Source: Bacteroidales bacterium (GTDB lineage: Bacteria > Bacteroidota > Bacteroidia > Bacteroidales > Muribaculaceae). Taken from it: a stretch of DNA of 51,087 bases. Below the pieces are notes generated by a model. It was not told the DNA's origin. It worked only from the letters and a program-made list of their open reading frames with translations, and searched no databases. The first letter of the stretch is position 1. The number at the start of each line of letters is the position of its first letter. The position numbers and the translations under genes were made by a program. Location of the stretch: the NCBI GenBank assembly GCA_014800525.1, contig JAAVFV010000070.1, positions 1 through 51,087 on the forward strand, written 5' to 3'. Positions 35,095 to 44,052 of the stretch are shown in pieces.

Positions 35095-37125
35095 TTATTT
35101 TTCGAGGGCGAGGATGAGAGCGGAATAGGGAGCCACGGTGAGCTTACCGCCCTTGGTGGAGCCGAGATTGCCTTCCGGCGATATCTTTCCGTCGGAAGCC
35201 ACTATTTTCCAGTCACCTTTCTTGACATCCACAGTCTTAGCGGTGGAGTTTCCGTTGAGAATCACCTTAATCTCCTTCCACTCATCGCCGTTGGCATGAT
35301 TCTTCAAAGAATAGGAGATAAGGTTGGGTTCCTTCTTCGAATCAATCTTGTCAAACACCAGATTGCGGGCGATGTCCTGCGCTGAAGTCATGCGGAAAGC
35401 GGGATGAGCCTTGCGCAGAGCTGTCAGCCCCTTATAATAGTTGAAGAGATCAGCATACTTGGCCTTGTTCGACCAATCAATAGCATTGATAGAATCCGGA
35501 CTCTTATAAGAGTTATGGACACCCTTCTTATCGCGGAATACCTCTTCACCGGCAAACATGAAAGGAGTGCCCTGAGAAGTGAATACGATTGTCTGAGCCA
35601 GTTTTGCAGCTGCGAGCATATTCTCTTCGGGTTCGCCCTCCATCGACTTGCGAAGCTTATCAGTAAGGGTAAGGTCATCGTGGCAGGAAACATAATTGAC
35701 AATCATCTCCGGACTGGCAGCATAAGGGAACTTAGAATTATTACCCTTCTTATAATCTACCTGCGGGTGGGGAGTGGCGGCAACGATACCGATTTTAACG
35801 GTTTCCTCATTTCCTGGTTTTCCGGTGGCGAAACCACGGTCGCGGGCATCCGTGTAATGGCCTTTCACAGCATCGCGGAGATCATCAGAGAATACAGCGA
35901 TATCTTTCATCTTGCTGACATTCTCCTTAAGCGCTCTGCGCTCTACGGCCAGAGGGGAATCACCTGCTGTCCAGCCTTCGCCATAAACGAAGATTGAGGG
36001 ATTGATCTTCTTGAGTTCGGAAGCCACGTCGTTCATTGTCTCCGTATCGTGGATTGCCATGAGGTCGAAACGGAAACCATCGATATGATACTCGTCGGCC
36101 CAGTATTTTACGGAATTTACGATATAATCATGCATCTGCTTACGGTCGGAGGCAGTTTCATTACCACACCCTGAAGCGTCAGACCAAGACCCATCGTTGC
36201 GGTGGCGATGGAAATATCCGGGAGCAGTGAGCTCGAAATTAGACCCCTCATTTTCAGCGGTATGATTATAGACCACATCCATAATCACACCGATTCCGGC
36301 ATCATGCAGGGCTTTTACCATTTCCTTCATCTCACGCACACGCGCCTTCGGATCGGAAGGATTGGTGGAATATGAACCCTCGGGCGCATTATAGTTCTGC
36401 GGATCATACCCCCAATTGTATGTATTCATCTGGAGATTAGCCTCATCCACTGAATTATAATCATAGGAAGGGAGAATGTGGACATGAGTCACACCAAGCT
36501 CCTTAAGATGGTCGATACCGGTGGAAAGACCTTCGGGAGAGAGGGTTCCGGCTTCAGTGAGCGCAAGGAATTTTCCCTTATTGGCAATTCCGGAAGAAGG
36601 ATGCATCGACATATCGCGATGATGCATCTCGTAGACAATCACATCGGAGAAATTCTTCACTTCGGGCCCCTTATCAGCATCCCAACCCTCGGGATTTGTA
36701 GAGGCGAAATCAATGATTGCGGCACGCTTACCATTCACGCCAACACTTTTAGCCCAGATACCCGGGGTCTCATCGCGCCATTTCCCATCCTGAAAGATTC
36801 GGAAAGTATAGAATTTCCCATACAGCTGCCCGGGGACGGAAGCCGACCATGTGCCGTTGGCTGCGTCAAACTTCATATCGATAGTCTGATAAGGCTTACC
36901 TGTGTGGCCGTTATCGTAGAGATTCACCACTGCCTTATCTGCTTTGGGACTCCAAAGGCGGAAATCAGTGGAGGAAGGGTTTACGGAAAGCTCAAGGTCG
37001 GTGCCTGAATATGTAGGGTATGAGAGGAATTTAGCATCATAATCACTTTGTGCAGACGCCGGAATTACGGCTGTCAACGCATAAATAGGAAGCGTCAAAG
37101 CCATGAATCTTGCAAGATTTATCAT
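35095..37125 (-). CDS. pulA: Exported type I pullulanase (GH13)
   Basis: A 676-residue glycoside hydrolase that splits alpha-1,6 branches of pullulan, starch or glycogen. The signal peptide covers about 1-25 (ends ASAQ). A CBM48-like beta domain (about 45-140) precedes the barrel. The pullulanase motif YNWGYDP is at 236-242. GH13 regions are in order: DVVYNH (283-288), FRFDLM with nucleophile D354, GEGW with acid/base E383, and CHDD with the transition-state Asp at 483. A short all-beta domain ends the protein. It likely works in the periplasm or envelope on dietary or host glycans. It has its own promoter divergent from the sensor-like gene. Confidence 0.93.
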   Translation of the reverse strand: MINLARFMALTLPIYALTAVIPASAQSDYDAKFLSYPTYSGTDLELSVNPSSTDFRLWSPKADKAVVNLYDNGHTGKPYQTIDMKFDAANGTWSASVPGQLYGKFYTFRIFQDGKWRDETPGIWAKSVGVNGKRAAIIDFASTNPEGWDADKGPEVKNFSDVIVYEMHHRDMSMHPSSGIANKGKFLALTEAGTLSPEGLSTGIDHLKELGVTHVHILPSYDYNSVDEANLQMNTYNWGYDPQNYNAPEGSYSTNPSDPKARVREMKEMVKALHDAGIGVIMDVVYNHTAENEGSNFELTAPGYFHRHRNDGSWSDASGCGNETASDRKQMHDYIVNSVKYWADEYHIDGFRFDLMAIHDTETMNDVASELKKINPSIFVYGEGWTAGDSPLAVERRALKENVSKMKDIAVFSDDLRDAVKGHYTDARDRGFATGKPGNEETVKIGIVAATPHPQVDYKKGNNSKFPYAASPEMIVNYVSCHDDLTLTDKLRKSMEGEPEENMLAAAKLAQTIVFTSQGTPFMFAGEEVFRDKKGVHNSYKSPDSINAIDWSNKAKYADLFNYYKGLTALRKAHPAFRMTSAQDIARNLVFDKIDSKKEPNLISYSLKNHANGDEWKEIKVILNGNSTAKTVDVKKGDWKIVASDGKISPEGNLGSTKGGKLTVAPYSALILALEK

Positions 37126-37192
37126 TATTATGGATTGGGTTATGTTTAGACTTCTAGAGGTTAATGATAGAGTTTTCAGGTCTCAGATAATG

Positions 37193-37223
37193 CAAAAATA
37201 ATAAAAAGAAGAGATACCTCAAA
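37193..37223 (-). promoter_or_regulatory. Promoter for the pullulanase gene
   Basis: On the minus strand TTTG (37223-37220), a 19-base spacer and TATTTTTG (37200-37193) match both consensus boxes, about 70 bases before the ATG. Confidence 0.82.
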
Positions 37224-37259
37224 GTCTGTAAAAGGGAAGAAAGGATTTTTACTTATTAT

Positions 37260-37291
37260 TTTGTAAAATTGGGTTAAAAGCATTAATTTTG
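37260..37291 (+). promoter_or_regulatory. Promoter for the sensor-like gene
   Basis: TTTG (37260-37263), a 20-base spacer and TAATTTTG (37284-37291) form a full match, about 90 bases before the ATG at 37381. It lies back to back with the pullulanase promoter. Confidence 0.82.
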
Positions 37292-37380
37292 TGGGATATA
37301 GGGTATGTTGTACACCGTTGTATGATGACCCGTAAAGGAGCCTCTGCAATCGAAGTGATAGCGGGGGTGGTTCATAAACA

Positions 37381-39384
37381 ATGACAATGATCAGACACTA
37401 TCTTCTCATTTTGACCGGATTGCTTTTGTCGGCACTACCGGGTTATAGCTTTGACCGTGACAAGGAGACCAAGATGCTCTACGAGAAATTAGCCAAGTCG
37501 AACTCGTCACAGGATTCTATCCAGATACTATACGACCTGATGGATCTTGAGCCCCGCGCAAAAGATTTCCAATTAGGCAAGATGCTCTATGGAGCTGCCA
37601 AAAGAGTGAAAGACTACGAGACACAGCTCGATATCCTCCGCACATTTGGTAACCGCACGGGAATGTACTCCAATCCTGATTCGGCGCTTAATGTAATGAT
37701 AAAGGAGGCCGGGACAATTCCCGACAGTGAAGTGCAGCGGGAAACGGTGCTTTTCCTCCAGATGTGTAAAGTATCCTCTCAGGCTAAGCGTGCCACAGAA
37801 AAAGAGACACAGGAAAAAATGGCTGACCTGATCGCTCTGGAGCCCAATGCCAATAAGCTGGTCGAGAATGAACGCCTGCTGCGTCTATTCACTATTGTGG
37901 AATATCTCAGCAATGGTGTCAGAGGTAAGGTGCTGGAGGAATATATGGGCACTCTCACCGACAGAGTGAATAAAGCAAACTTTAAGCTATTCGCTATCCG
38001 GAATCTTCTATTGACCGAGACTGCCAATATCAATTCAGCAGCCGACAATGAGGAAGCGGCAGTGAAGGCAGATAAGGAACTCCTCAATGTGATTCAAGGC
38101 CTTGAGAAATTTTATCGTAATAAAGGGCGTAAATATCGCTCGTATGATCCGTCCCGTTATGTGATCTATCGCCGTATGCTCCAGAACTTTGAGGCACTGA
38201 CACCTCAGGAGATCGAGCATTATTACTCGGAGATTCAGCGACTGATGCAGGTGGATTATGATGTGAAGATTTCGGAGGAGACCACCCGTCGTGCCGAGAT
38301 GTATTATGCGATGGCCACTAAGCAATATGCCCGTGCAATCCCGATTCTACAGGATTGGATACAGAAAACCAATAGTCTTACCCGTCGACGCATTCTTCTC
38401 ACATGGCTTGTTGAGGCAGCTGAGGGTGCGGGAAATAAGGATTTGGAAATATCCGCTATTAAAGACCTGAATAAGACTCTCGAAGCCCGGGCGGAAGCAA
38501 AGGACGCCGAACGCTATCGCGAGTTGGCAATTATCGCCAAGGTCGGAGATCTTCAGGCTGAGAAGGAATTTCTGAAATACCAGAACAAGCAGGAGGAGGC
38601 ACATAATCTCCGTCGTGTGATGTCGTTCGTTATGGGGGGCTGGGTGTTGTTCGGTCTTCTTATCGTCGGATTCATCTATCTATGGGCGCGTGAACGCCGT
38701 ACTGTATCCCGTATCCATCGCTTTGTGAATCAACTCGAGCAGGAACGCGATTATCTCAAACGCGGTGTCTATTCGGATTATATTTCTGAGAATAAAGATG
38801 AGGAATCGGCAGGCCTTCGTATCGATGGAAAGCGCATCCGCAAGAAGAATGTGGTCGGGATGATGATATATATCCTCAATGATATGCTCTATATCTCATC
38901 CATCGGTAAGTGGACACGGAAGAAATTCGAACGTATCTGCGATGCCACAACCATAATCGAGGATGTGATCACCGAGGTGAAAACCTATTCCACATCTCAG
39001 TTGGAATTGAAATTCAATCGCCCGGCTGAGTCGACGGAAGTTAAGATTGACAAGGAATGTCTGGAATATCTGTTACGCCATTTCATTAAGGATGCCGAAA
39101 GAGTATCCGATCAAGGTACGCTTATCATAGATATGCATACTGAGAGGAATGGTAAATATCTGGAATTTTGCTTCACTCATACGGGAGTGGTGGTAGCCAA
39201 TGGGTCGGAGGAGATAATATTCGATAATTTCATCAGTTATGATTCTCTTACTGATCGAAAGGATGCGGGTCTGTTCATCTCTCGTCTCAATGATCTTCTC
39301 CTCCATAGCTCGATTCGTCTTGATCGGGAATGTAAGACAGGCACCCGTTATATTCTGACTATCAATACGAATATGCATCATTGA
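37381..39384 (+). CDS. Membrane sensor-like protein with degenerate histidine-kinase ATPase domain (DUF5112/DUF5113-like)
   Basis: A 667-residue protein built like a hybrid sensor. It has a signal peptide (about 1-24), a periplasmic all-helical region of about 390 residues resembling tetratricopeptide repeats, one transmembrane helix (about 418-437, GWVLFGLLIVGFIYLWA), a coiled coil (VNQLEQERDYLK), and a cytoplasmic C-terminal domain of about 200 residues. The latter resembles a GHKL ATPase fold (ECLEYLLRHFIKDAERVSDQ, KDAGLFISRLND), but a clear phospho-acceptor His box and the usual glycine boxes are missing. It may be an inactive sensor or scaffold. No response regulator is adjacent. The DUF names are recalled from similar bacteroidal proteins and less certain than the layout. 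Confidence 0.7.
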   Translation: MTMIRHYLLILTGLLLSALPGYSFDRDKETKMLYEKLAKSNSSQDSIQILYDLMDLEPRAKDFQLGKMLYGAAKRVKDYETQLDILRTFGNRTGMYSNPDSALNVMIKEAGTIPDSEVQRETVLFLQMCKVSSQAKRATEKETQEKMADLIALEPNANKLVENERLLRLFTIVEYLSNGVRGKVLEEYMGTLTDRVNKANFKLFAIRNLLLTETANINSAADNEEAAVKADKELLNVIQGLEKFYRNKGRKYRSYDPSRYVIYRRMLQNFEALTPQEIEHYYSEIQRLMQVDYDVKISEETTRRAEMYYAMATKQYARAIPILQDWIQKTNSLTRRRILLTWLVEAAEGAGNKDLEISAIKDLNKTLEARAEAKDAERYRELAIIAKVGDLQAEKEFLKYQNKQEEAHNLRRVMSFVMGGWVLFGLLIVGFIYLWARERRTVSRIHRFVNQLEQERDYLKRGVYSDYISENKDEESAGLRIDGKRIRKKNVVGMMIYILNDMLYISSIGKWTRKKFERICDATTIIEDVITEVKTYSTSQLELKFNRPAESTEVKIDKECLEYLLRHFIKDAERVSDQGTLIIDMHTERNGKYLEFCFTHTGVVVANGSEEIIFDNFISYDSLTDRKDAGLFISRLNDLLLHSSIRLDRECKTGTRYILTINTNMHH

Positions 39385-39390
39385 GGCTAA

Positions 39391-39423
39391 AGACTCCATT
39401 AACATTTTTATTGGATGGAGTCT
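39391..39423 (+). other. Hairpin between sensor-like gene and CLC gene
   Basis: AGACTCCA/TGGAGTCT (39391-39398 with 39416-39423), 17-base loop. No T run follows on the plus strand, so it is at best a weak terminator and may instead be a processing or leader structure of the CLC gene. Confidence 0.5.
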
Positions 39424-39451
39424 AATCAAAGGCAAGCAAGAATTGTATAAT

Positions 39452-40822
39452 ATGTCGGTCAATACTAAAGAAACTGCAAATGCTCCACAGGCTAATGCGG
39501 AAAATATAAAGACTGTTCAGGATGGAGGCGCAACTAGTGCGCCTCTTTCCTTAAATATGCGTAGTAAACTATTACTTACCATTACGGCTGCAGGAATACT
39601 CACCGGCCTGGCCACCTACCTCATGAAGGAGGGTATAAAATGGGTCGGAATCCTGATATATCATGATATGCATATCAATCGTGGAAACTGGCTCTTTCTC
39701 GTTATGCCTATATTAGGTCTAATGATCGCCATGATTCTGCAGAAATATATTCTCAAGGAAGATCTTTCGCACGGAACCTCCATGATAAAGCGGGATCTCA
39801 GGAACGGTAAATATGAATTAGCGCCTAATCTGATGTATACGTCGCTTGTCGGCTCGTCGTTCACATTGGGCTTCGGAGGATCGGCCGGAGCGGAGGGACC
39901 GAGTGCATATACCGGTGCGGCTATTGCCAGCAATATCGGAAGATGGTTCAAACTTCCTCAAAACTGGATGAGGATTGCAGTTGCAGTGGGTGCGGGAGCC
40001 GGTATAGCCGGTATCTTCAAATCACCGATCGGAGGAGCTTTATTCACCCTTGAAGTGATTGGGATAGAACTGACCACATTCCCTGTGATTCTACTCATCA
40101 TAGGATGTCTGATTTCGGGGTGCACGGCCTTGGCTTTAGGAGGGTTTAATGTCGACCTCAATTTTGTCCCTGAACTCCCATTCAATCCGGGAAATATCAT
40201 GTGGATGGTATTGTTAGGCTTTTTCTGCGGAGTCTACAGCATCTATTACAACACCACCAAGACAGGCTTCGGAAATCTGATTCTGAAAATCAGTAATCCC
40301 TGGATAAAGGCACTTATAGCCGGCGCGACTCTTTCTATTGCCATTTATCTCTTTCCTGCCTTATTCGGCGAAGGATATGGAATCGTGGGGGAAATAATTA
40401 ATGGACATAGTTCTGAATTGCTCAGATACAGTCCGTTCTATCAGCCCGATTCGACGATAGAACTCATTCTTATGGGAACATTCATGGTATTGCTCCTGAA
40501 GGGAATGATGGTATCAGCCACAATACAGGGAGGAGGAGTGGCCGGAGATTTTGCGCCGACATTATTTGCGGGATGTCTGGCAGGCTATCTGTTTGGATTG
40601 GCAGCCAACAATTGGTTTGGTGCAGAACTCTCAGCAGCAAATTTTGCTCTTCTTGGTATGGCAGCTGTAATGGCCGGCACAATTAAGGCCCCGCTTATGG
40701 CTATATTTATCACATCGGAGATGAGCAACAGTTATGAGTTTATTTTCGGCTTTCTGATTGTGGCTGTTGTGTCTTATGGGGTGATGTTCGCATATGAGAA
40801 TATGATCCGCCCTAAGGGCTGA
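39452..40822 (+). CDS. CLC-family chloride channel/transporter
   Basis: A 456-residue CLC protein with about ten or more hydrophobic helices after a 40-residue polar N-terminus. Anion-pathway motifs are visible: GSAGAEGPSAY, whose Glu corresponds to the gating glutamate, and GGVAGDFAPTLFAG for the second selectivity helix. No C-terminal CBS domains are present, as in ClcA-type transporters. Chloride/proton exchange or fluoride export are possible; the ordinary Glu favours a transporter. ATG 39452 is preferred to the TTG at 39443. Ends at a shared bidirectional terminator. Confidence 0.9.
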   Translation: MSVNTKETANAPQANAENIKTVQDGGATSAPLSLNMRSKLLLTITAAGILTGLATYLMKEGIKWVGILIYHDMHINRGNWLFLVMPILGLMIAMILQKYILKEDLSHGTSMIKRDLRNGKYELAPNLMYTSLVGSSFTLGFGGSAGAEGPSAYTGAAIASNIGRWFKLPQNWMRIAVAVGAGAGIAGIFKSPIGGALFTLEVIGIELTTFPVILLIIGCLISGCTALALGGFNVDLNFVPELPFNPGNIMWMVLLGFFCGVYSIYYNTTKTGFGNLILKISNPWIKALIAGATLSIAIYLFPALFGEGYGIVGEIINGHSSELLRYSPFYQPDSTIELILMGTFMVLLLKGMMVSATIQGGGVAGDFAPTLFAGCLAGYLFGLAANNWFGAELSAANFALLGMAAVMAGTIKAPLMAIFITSEMSNSYEFIFGFLIVAVVSYGVMFAYENMIRPKG

Positions 40823-40864
40823 CCTTCTAAGGAATAGAGGTGAGATCTTGTAACAGGTATCGAG

Positions 40865-40896
40865 ATAAGAAGTTGTGGACATAAGAAGTTGTGGAC
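40865..40896 (+). repeat. 16-bp tandem duplication
   Basis: ATAAGAAGTTGTGGAC occurs twice back to back (40865-40880, 40881-40896), directly before the terminator hairpin, whose left arm starts in the last bases of the second copy. Confidence 0.95.
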
Positions 40897-40943
40897 ATAA
40901 AAGAAGCAGTTGCGCTTTTCATCAGCAACTGCTTCTTTTATGT
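40895..40943. terminator. Bidirectional terminator between CLC and outer-membrane receptor genes
   Basis: A perfect 19-bp stem (40895-40913 with 40925-40943) with an 11-base loop. The A/T base of the stem supplies T runs on both strands (CTTCTTTTATG on each). It serves two convergent genes. Confidence 0.93.
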
Positions 40944-40959
40944 GTATAGGTCGGTTTAG

Positions 40960-43236
40960 TTACAGGCCGATACCGCTACCGCCACCTTGATTTCCGGAAG
41001 CTTTCTGGTCGTCGTTGGTGATTGATCCGGCTGTTTTCTTCACCTGATCATTGAGATGGCCGAAAGTCCATCCGATAGTTATCCCGACATTCCAGTTTGC
41101 CGAGCGATTGCGGAAAGAGGTGTAGTGACCCGGTGTAGCGACTTCACCATGGAAATGAGTGTATTTGCTAAGGAAATTATTAGCATTAAGGGTAAGAGTG
41201 AGGGCATCATTCTTCAGGAAACTCCGGCTGATTCCAAGACCATAATAATACCAGCCGTACCAACGTCCCTGCAGAGAGATTTCACCCGTGGACTGACCTC
41301 CGTAACCGGAAAATTTCAAATGCCACGGTCCCACATAATTGAAATTAGCACCATAGCTGCCGTTCCAACCATGATTGGTTATCTCATCACCGGGAGATGC
41401 TATACGAGTGTAATGAAGGCTTCCGTTAAAGCCGACGGAAAATTGATTTGTGAGGTTCCAATTCATGAATCCGGAAAGCTCCATACGCTGTTTATGTCCT
41501 AAATTGGCATAAGTCTGATAACGCACATTCTGCTCATAGTAAGTCACTTCCTCAATTGTATTATTAGACTGAGAACCTTCCAGAGAAATACTCCAGCCGA
41601 TCTTGCGCCCATAATTAGAATAAGCAAGAGACAGCTTATTATGACGTTCGCTCTCCAAATCAGGATTACCCATTCTGACATCGGTCTCAATGATGCGCAT
41701 CTCATAGGGATTCATCTGAGAGATTGAAGGACGTTGAATTCTCATCTGATAAGCAAGACGTAGATTAGTGGCAGGTCCGAACATCCATGTCAAAGCAGCG
41801 TTCGGGACCACATCATTCAGATTGCGCCTGTAATTCTCCATTTCTCCAGTCAGGAAATCCATTCCCATATAGGTATGCTCATAGCGCAGACCGGCTTTTA
41901 CAGCTAACTTACCGAATGTGGAGGAATAGGAAGCGTATGCAGCATAGACATCCTGGATCTGGCGGGTATCGGTATTTGAGATTCCATCAGCAAATAATTC
42001 TGAGGGCGACATTCCATAACGGTCTCCGGCAATCGCGGAATTACGGCGGAATATACCCTTGACACCCGCTTCCAAAATATGTTTACCTCCTCCGAATGGA
42101 TTGGTATAGTCGATAGCAGCCGTATGTTCGCGGGTGTAATTTGCATTTTCAGATTTACGGAATGGAGGGAGAAAATCGGCATTCAGCTCCGGAACGGTGA
42201 AATAATTGAAGTCTAAGAATTGCTTACCGTAATTAAAAGCATATCCTAACATTAGATTATGGCCGTTAGATCCGAAAGAACGTGTATAGCCGATATTGCC
42301 TGAAGCGCCGAGATGGCTCATATCTCCATGGAGATTCTGAGTATAGGCCTGTGTGAGGGAACCACCCCGCGAAAAGGTCTGGCTCGAGATGTTGATATCC
42401 TTAAGGTTGGCATCCATGGCATAGATATTCCCCGTGGCAGTGAATAGATCAGTTGCAGAAGGTTCCCAACTGAGATTGATCCCACCGCCATAATAATGAT
42501 AATTGAATTTCTGAGCCACGTGTGTGGAATTCAGATATTGGGAATCGGAAGTATAATCATAATTATCATTGGATGTAAACTGGCGTCGGCTCATCCAGAC
42601 ATTATCATTATAATTGAAGTTGGCATCAGCGGTGACCTTATTGTATTTCATACGGCCATAAGCAGAAACACCCTCATTCTGGGCACCCAGATTGGCGGAA
42701 ACAGAGGCTGTATATCCATCATTACGCTGGGTTCTTTCCGTGATAAGATTGATTATACCGCCGGTACCTTCGGCATCATACTTAGCTCCGGGCTCTGTGA
42801 TCACCTCAATCTTTGATACAGCCTCTGCGGGCATCGCCTTCAGAATTTTATCGGCATTAGCGGTAAGCATCGGCTCCTCCTTGCCATTAACGTAAATCTT
42901 GAAGGCAGTGCTTCCCTTTACGCGAATCTGGTCGGATCCGTCAACAGATACCATCGGGATTTTCTTCAGGGCCTCCAGCACGTTCTGTCCCTTAGAGGAG
43001 GCGTCCTCATCAAGATCGTAAGTGAGTTTCGCACCATCACTTTTCATTACCTTCTTTTGGGTCACCACCACGAGATCATCAAGTTCGGTGAAGGCAGCAT
43101 CAATAGAGTCAGTTAAGGCCTGAGCGGGCTCCCCGGGTGTCTGGGGTTTGGACGGCTCCTCGGCATACGCTCCCCCTGAGGAGACTACTCCGGCTAATAG
43201 AAGCGTGATAATGGAAGGTTTATTATGGAAATTCAT
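40960..43236 (-). CDS. TonB-dependent receptor-like outer-membrane beta-barrel protein
   Basis: A 758-residue outer-membrane protein. The signal peptide covers about 1-25 (ends AYAE). A plug domain follows (about 55-170: VLEALKKIPMVSVDG, KIYVNGKEEPML, IEVITEPGAKYDAEGTGGIIN), then a long beta-barrel of the type found in outer-membrane beta-barrel family proteins. There is no N-terminal carboxypeptidase-regulatory-like domain, and no SusD gene is adjacent, so this is not a polysaccharide-utilisation SusC/D pair. The ligand is unknown; relatives take up metals, peptides or small molecules. It has its own promoter and ends with a Gly-rich tail (NQGGGSGIGL) instead of the usual terminal aromatic. 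Confidence 0.86.
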   Translation of the reverse strand: MNFHNKPSIITLLLAGVVSSGGAYAEEPSKPQTPGEPAQALTDSIDAAFTELDDLVVVTQKKVMKSDGAKLTYDLDEDASSKGQNVLEALKKIPMVSVDGSDQIRVKGSTAFKIYVNGKEEPMLTANADKILKAMPAEAVSKIEVITEPGAKYDAEGTGGIINLITERTQRNDGYTASVSANLGAQNEGVSAYGRMKYNKVTADANFNYNDNVWMSRRQFTSNDNYDYTSDSQYLNSTHVAQKFNYHYYGGGINLSWEPSATDLFTATGNIYAMDANLKDINISSQTFSRGGSLTQAYTQNLHGDMSHLGASGNIGYTRSFGSNGHNLMLGYAFNYGKQFLDFNYFTVPELNADFLPPFRKSENANYTREHTAAIDYTNPFGGGKHILEAGVKGIFRRNSAIAGDRYGMSPSELFADGISNTDTRQIQDVYAAYASYSSTFGKLAVKAGLRYEHTYMGMDFLTGEMENYRRNLNDVVPNAALTWMFGPATNLRLAYQMRIQRPSISQMNPYEMRIIETDVRMGNPDLESERHNKLSLAYSNYGRKIGWSISLEGSQSNNTIEEVTYYEQNVRYQTYANLGHKQRMELSGFMNWNLTNQFSVGFNGSLHYTRIASPGDEITNHGWNGSYGANFNYVGPWHLKFSGYGGQSTGEISLQGRWYGWYYYGLGISRSFLKNDALTLTLNANNFLSKYTHFHGEVATPGHYTSFRNRSANWNVGITIGWTFGHLNDQVKKTAGSITNDDQKASGNQGGGSGIGL

Positions 43237-43333
43237 ACCAATATAGTTTATTTCTCTTTGAGATACGAGAGTATCTATGCTCTTGGAATATTAAATTATT
43301 ACGTGTATAGTGTATTAGTATTCTAATACACTG

Positions 43334-43364
43334 CAAAGGTAAATAAATAAATTGGAATCTCCAA
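43334..43364 (-). promoter_or_regulatory. Promoter for the receptor-like gene
   Basis: On the minus strand TTG (43364-43362), a 20-base spacer and TACCTTTG (43341-43334) match the consensus. It lies just downstream of the stop of the 43383-43982 gene. Confidence 0.8.
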
Positions 43365-43382
43365 CTCTTAATCAAAAAAATA

Positions 43383-43982
43383 TCAGTAGTATCTGGGATG
43401 ACGTGATGAGGTATTCTTGGGATGAGGATAAATACGAATCAGTCCGACAGGGAGTCTATCCTTAGGATTATCTAAAGAAATACCGAAAAGCTTCCAGAAT
43501 GAGGGTAGGAGACGAATAGTGCGTATGGATAATTTAATACCGCGCGGGCTGATTCTCAGGGTGCCTTCATCGGTGTTCAACTCTGCGGCACATGATCTCA
43601 TGTCGGTAAGGATTCCTTTCCGGCGATCGCAGAAAAGAGAGAGCTGATACTTATCGGGATCTACAGTCTCCTCTATCCTACCGATTATTTCGCCCGGAAG
43701 GAGCCGACAATCAGGGGAGGATAGAAGAATTATATCATATGTCCGGGAGATATCTGTACGAGTCCGGATCATCACCTTTGTGGCATCATCCGGAAACTCC
43801 CAGATTCCCTCCGGGCGTAATAATCCTCTGGAATCGCAATATAACCGAGCTGACGGTATGTCGAATATATCGGTGGAAGGAGGTTCCTCAGCCGATATGG
43901 GAATAAGGCTGACAACTAACAGCAAAATTACTGCAATATGCCGGCCGATGGAGCAGATATTCTTGTATGGAGCCTTAGGCAT
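43383..43982 (-). CDS. Exported protein of unknown function
   Basis: A 199-residue protein I do not recognise. The signal peptide covers about residues 1-31 (HIAVILLLVVSLIPISAEE). The mature part has two Cys pairs' worth of residues (LYCDSRG, SSPDCRLL, LFCDRRKG, RSCAAEL), which could form disulfides after export. The C-terminus is basic and proline-rich (IYPHPKNTSSRHPRYY). The start codon lies at the base of a 9-bp hairpin (43982-43990 with 44013-44021). It follows the DUF3078 gene by 70 bases on the same strand. Confidence 0.65.
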   Translation of the reverse strand: MPKAPYKNICSIGRHIAVILLLVVSLIPISAEEPPSTDIFDIPSARLYCDSRGLLRPEGIWEFPDDATKVMIRTRTDISRTYDIILLSSPDCRLLPGEIIGRIEETVDPDKYQLSLFCDRRKGILTDMRSCAAELNTDEGTLRISPRGIKLSIRTIRLLPSFWKLFGISLDNPKDRLPVGLIRIYPHPKNTSSRHPRYY

Positions 43983-44021
43983 AAGTAAGTATAGTATAAA
44001 TTAATTTTGAACACTTACTTA
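43982..44021 (-). promoter_or_regulatory. Hairpin abutting the start codon of the unknown exported gene
   Basis: TAAGTAAGT (43982-43990) pairs with ACTTACTTA (44013-44021) over a 22-base loop. On the mRNA the 3' arm runs into the ATG, which could mask the start. It may also be a weak terminator of the upstream DUF3078 gene. Confidence 0.5.
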
Positions 44022-44052
44022 AGAATTCATGTGAATCTAACAGGGGCGAGCC

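Noticed and set aside
40960-43236. SusC-type polysaccharide-utilisation receptor
   Set aside because: There is no N-terminal regulatory-like domain, no SusD neighbour and no linked carbohydrate enzymes; the pullulanase is 4 kb away in a separate unit.
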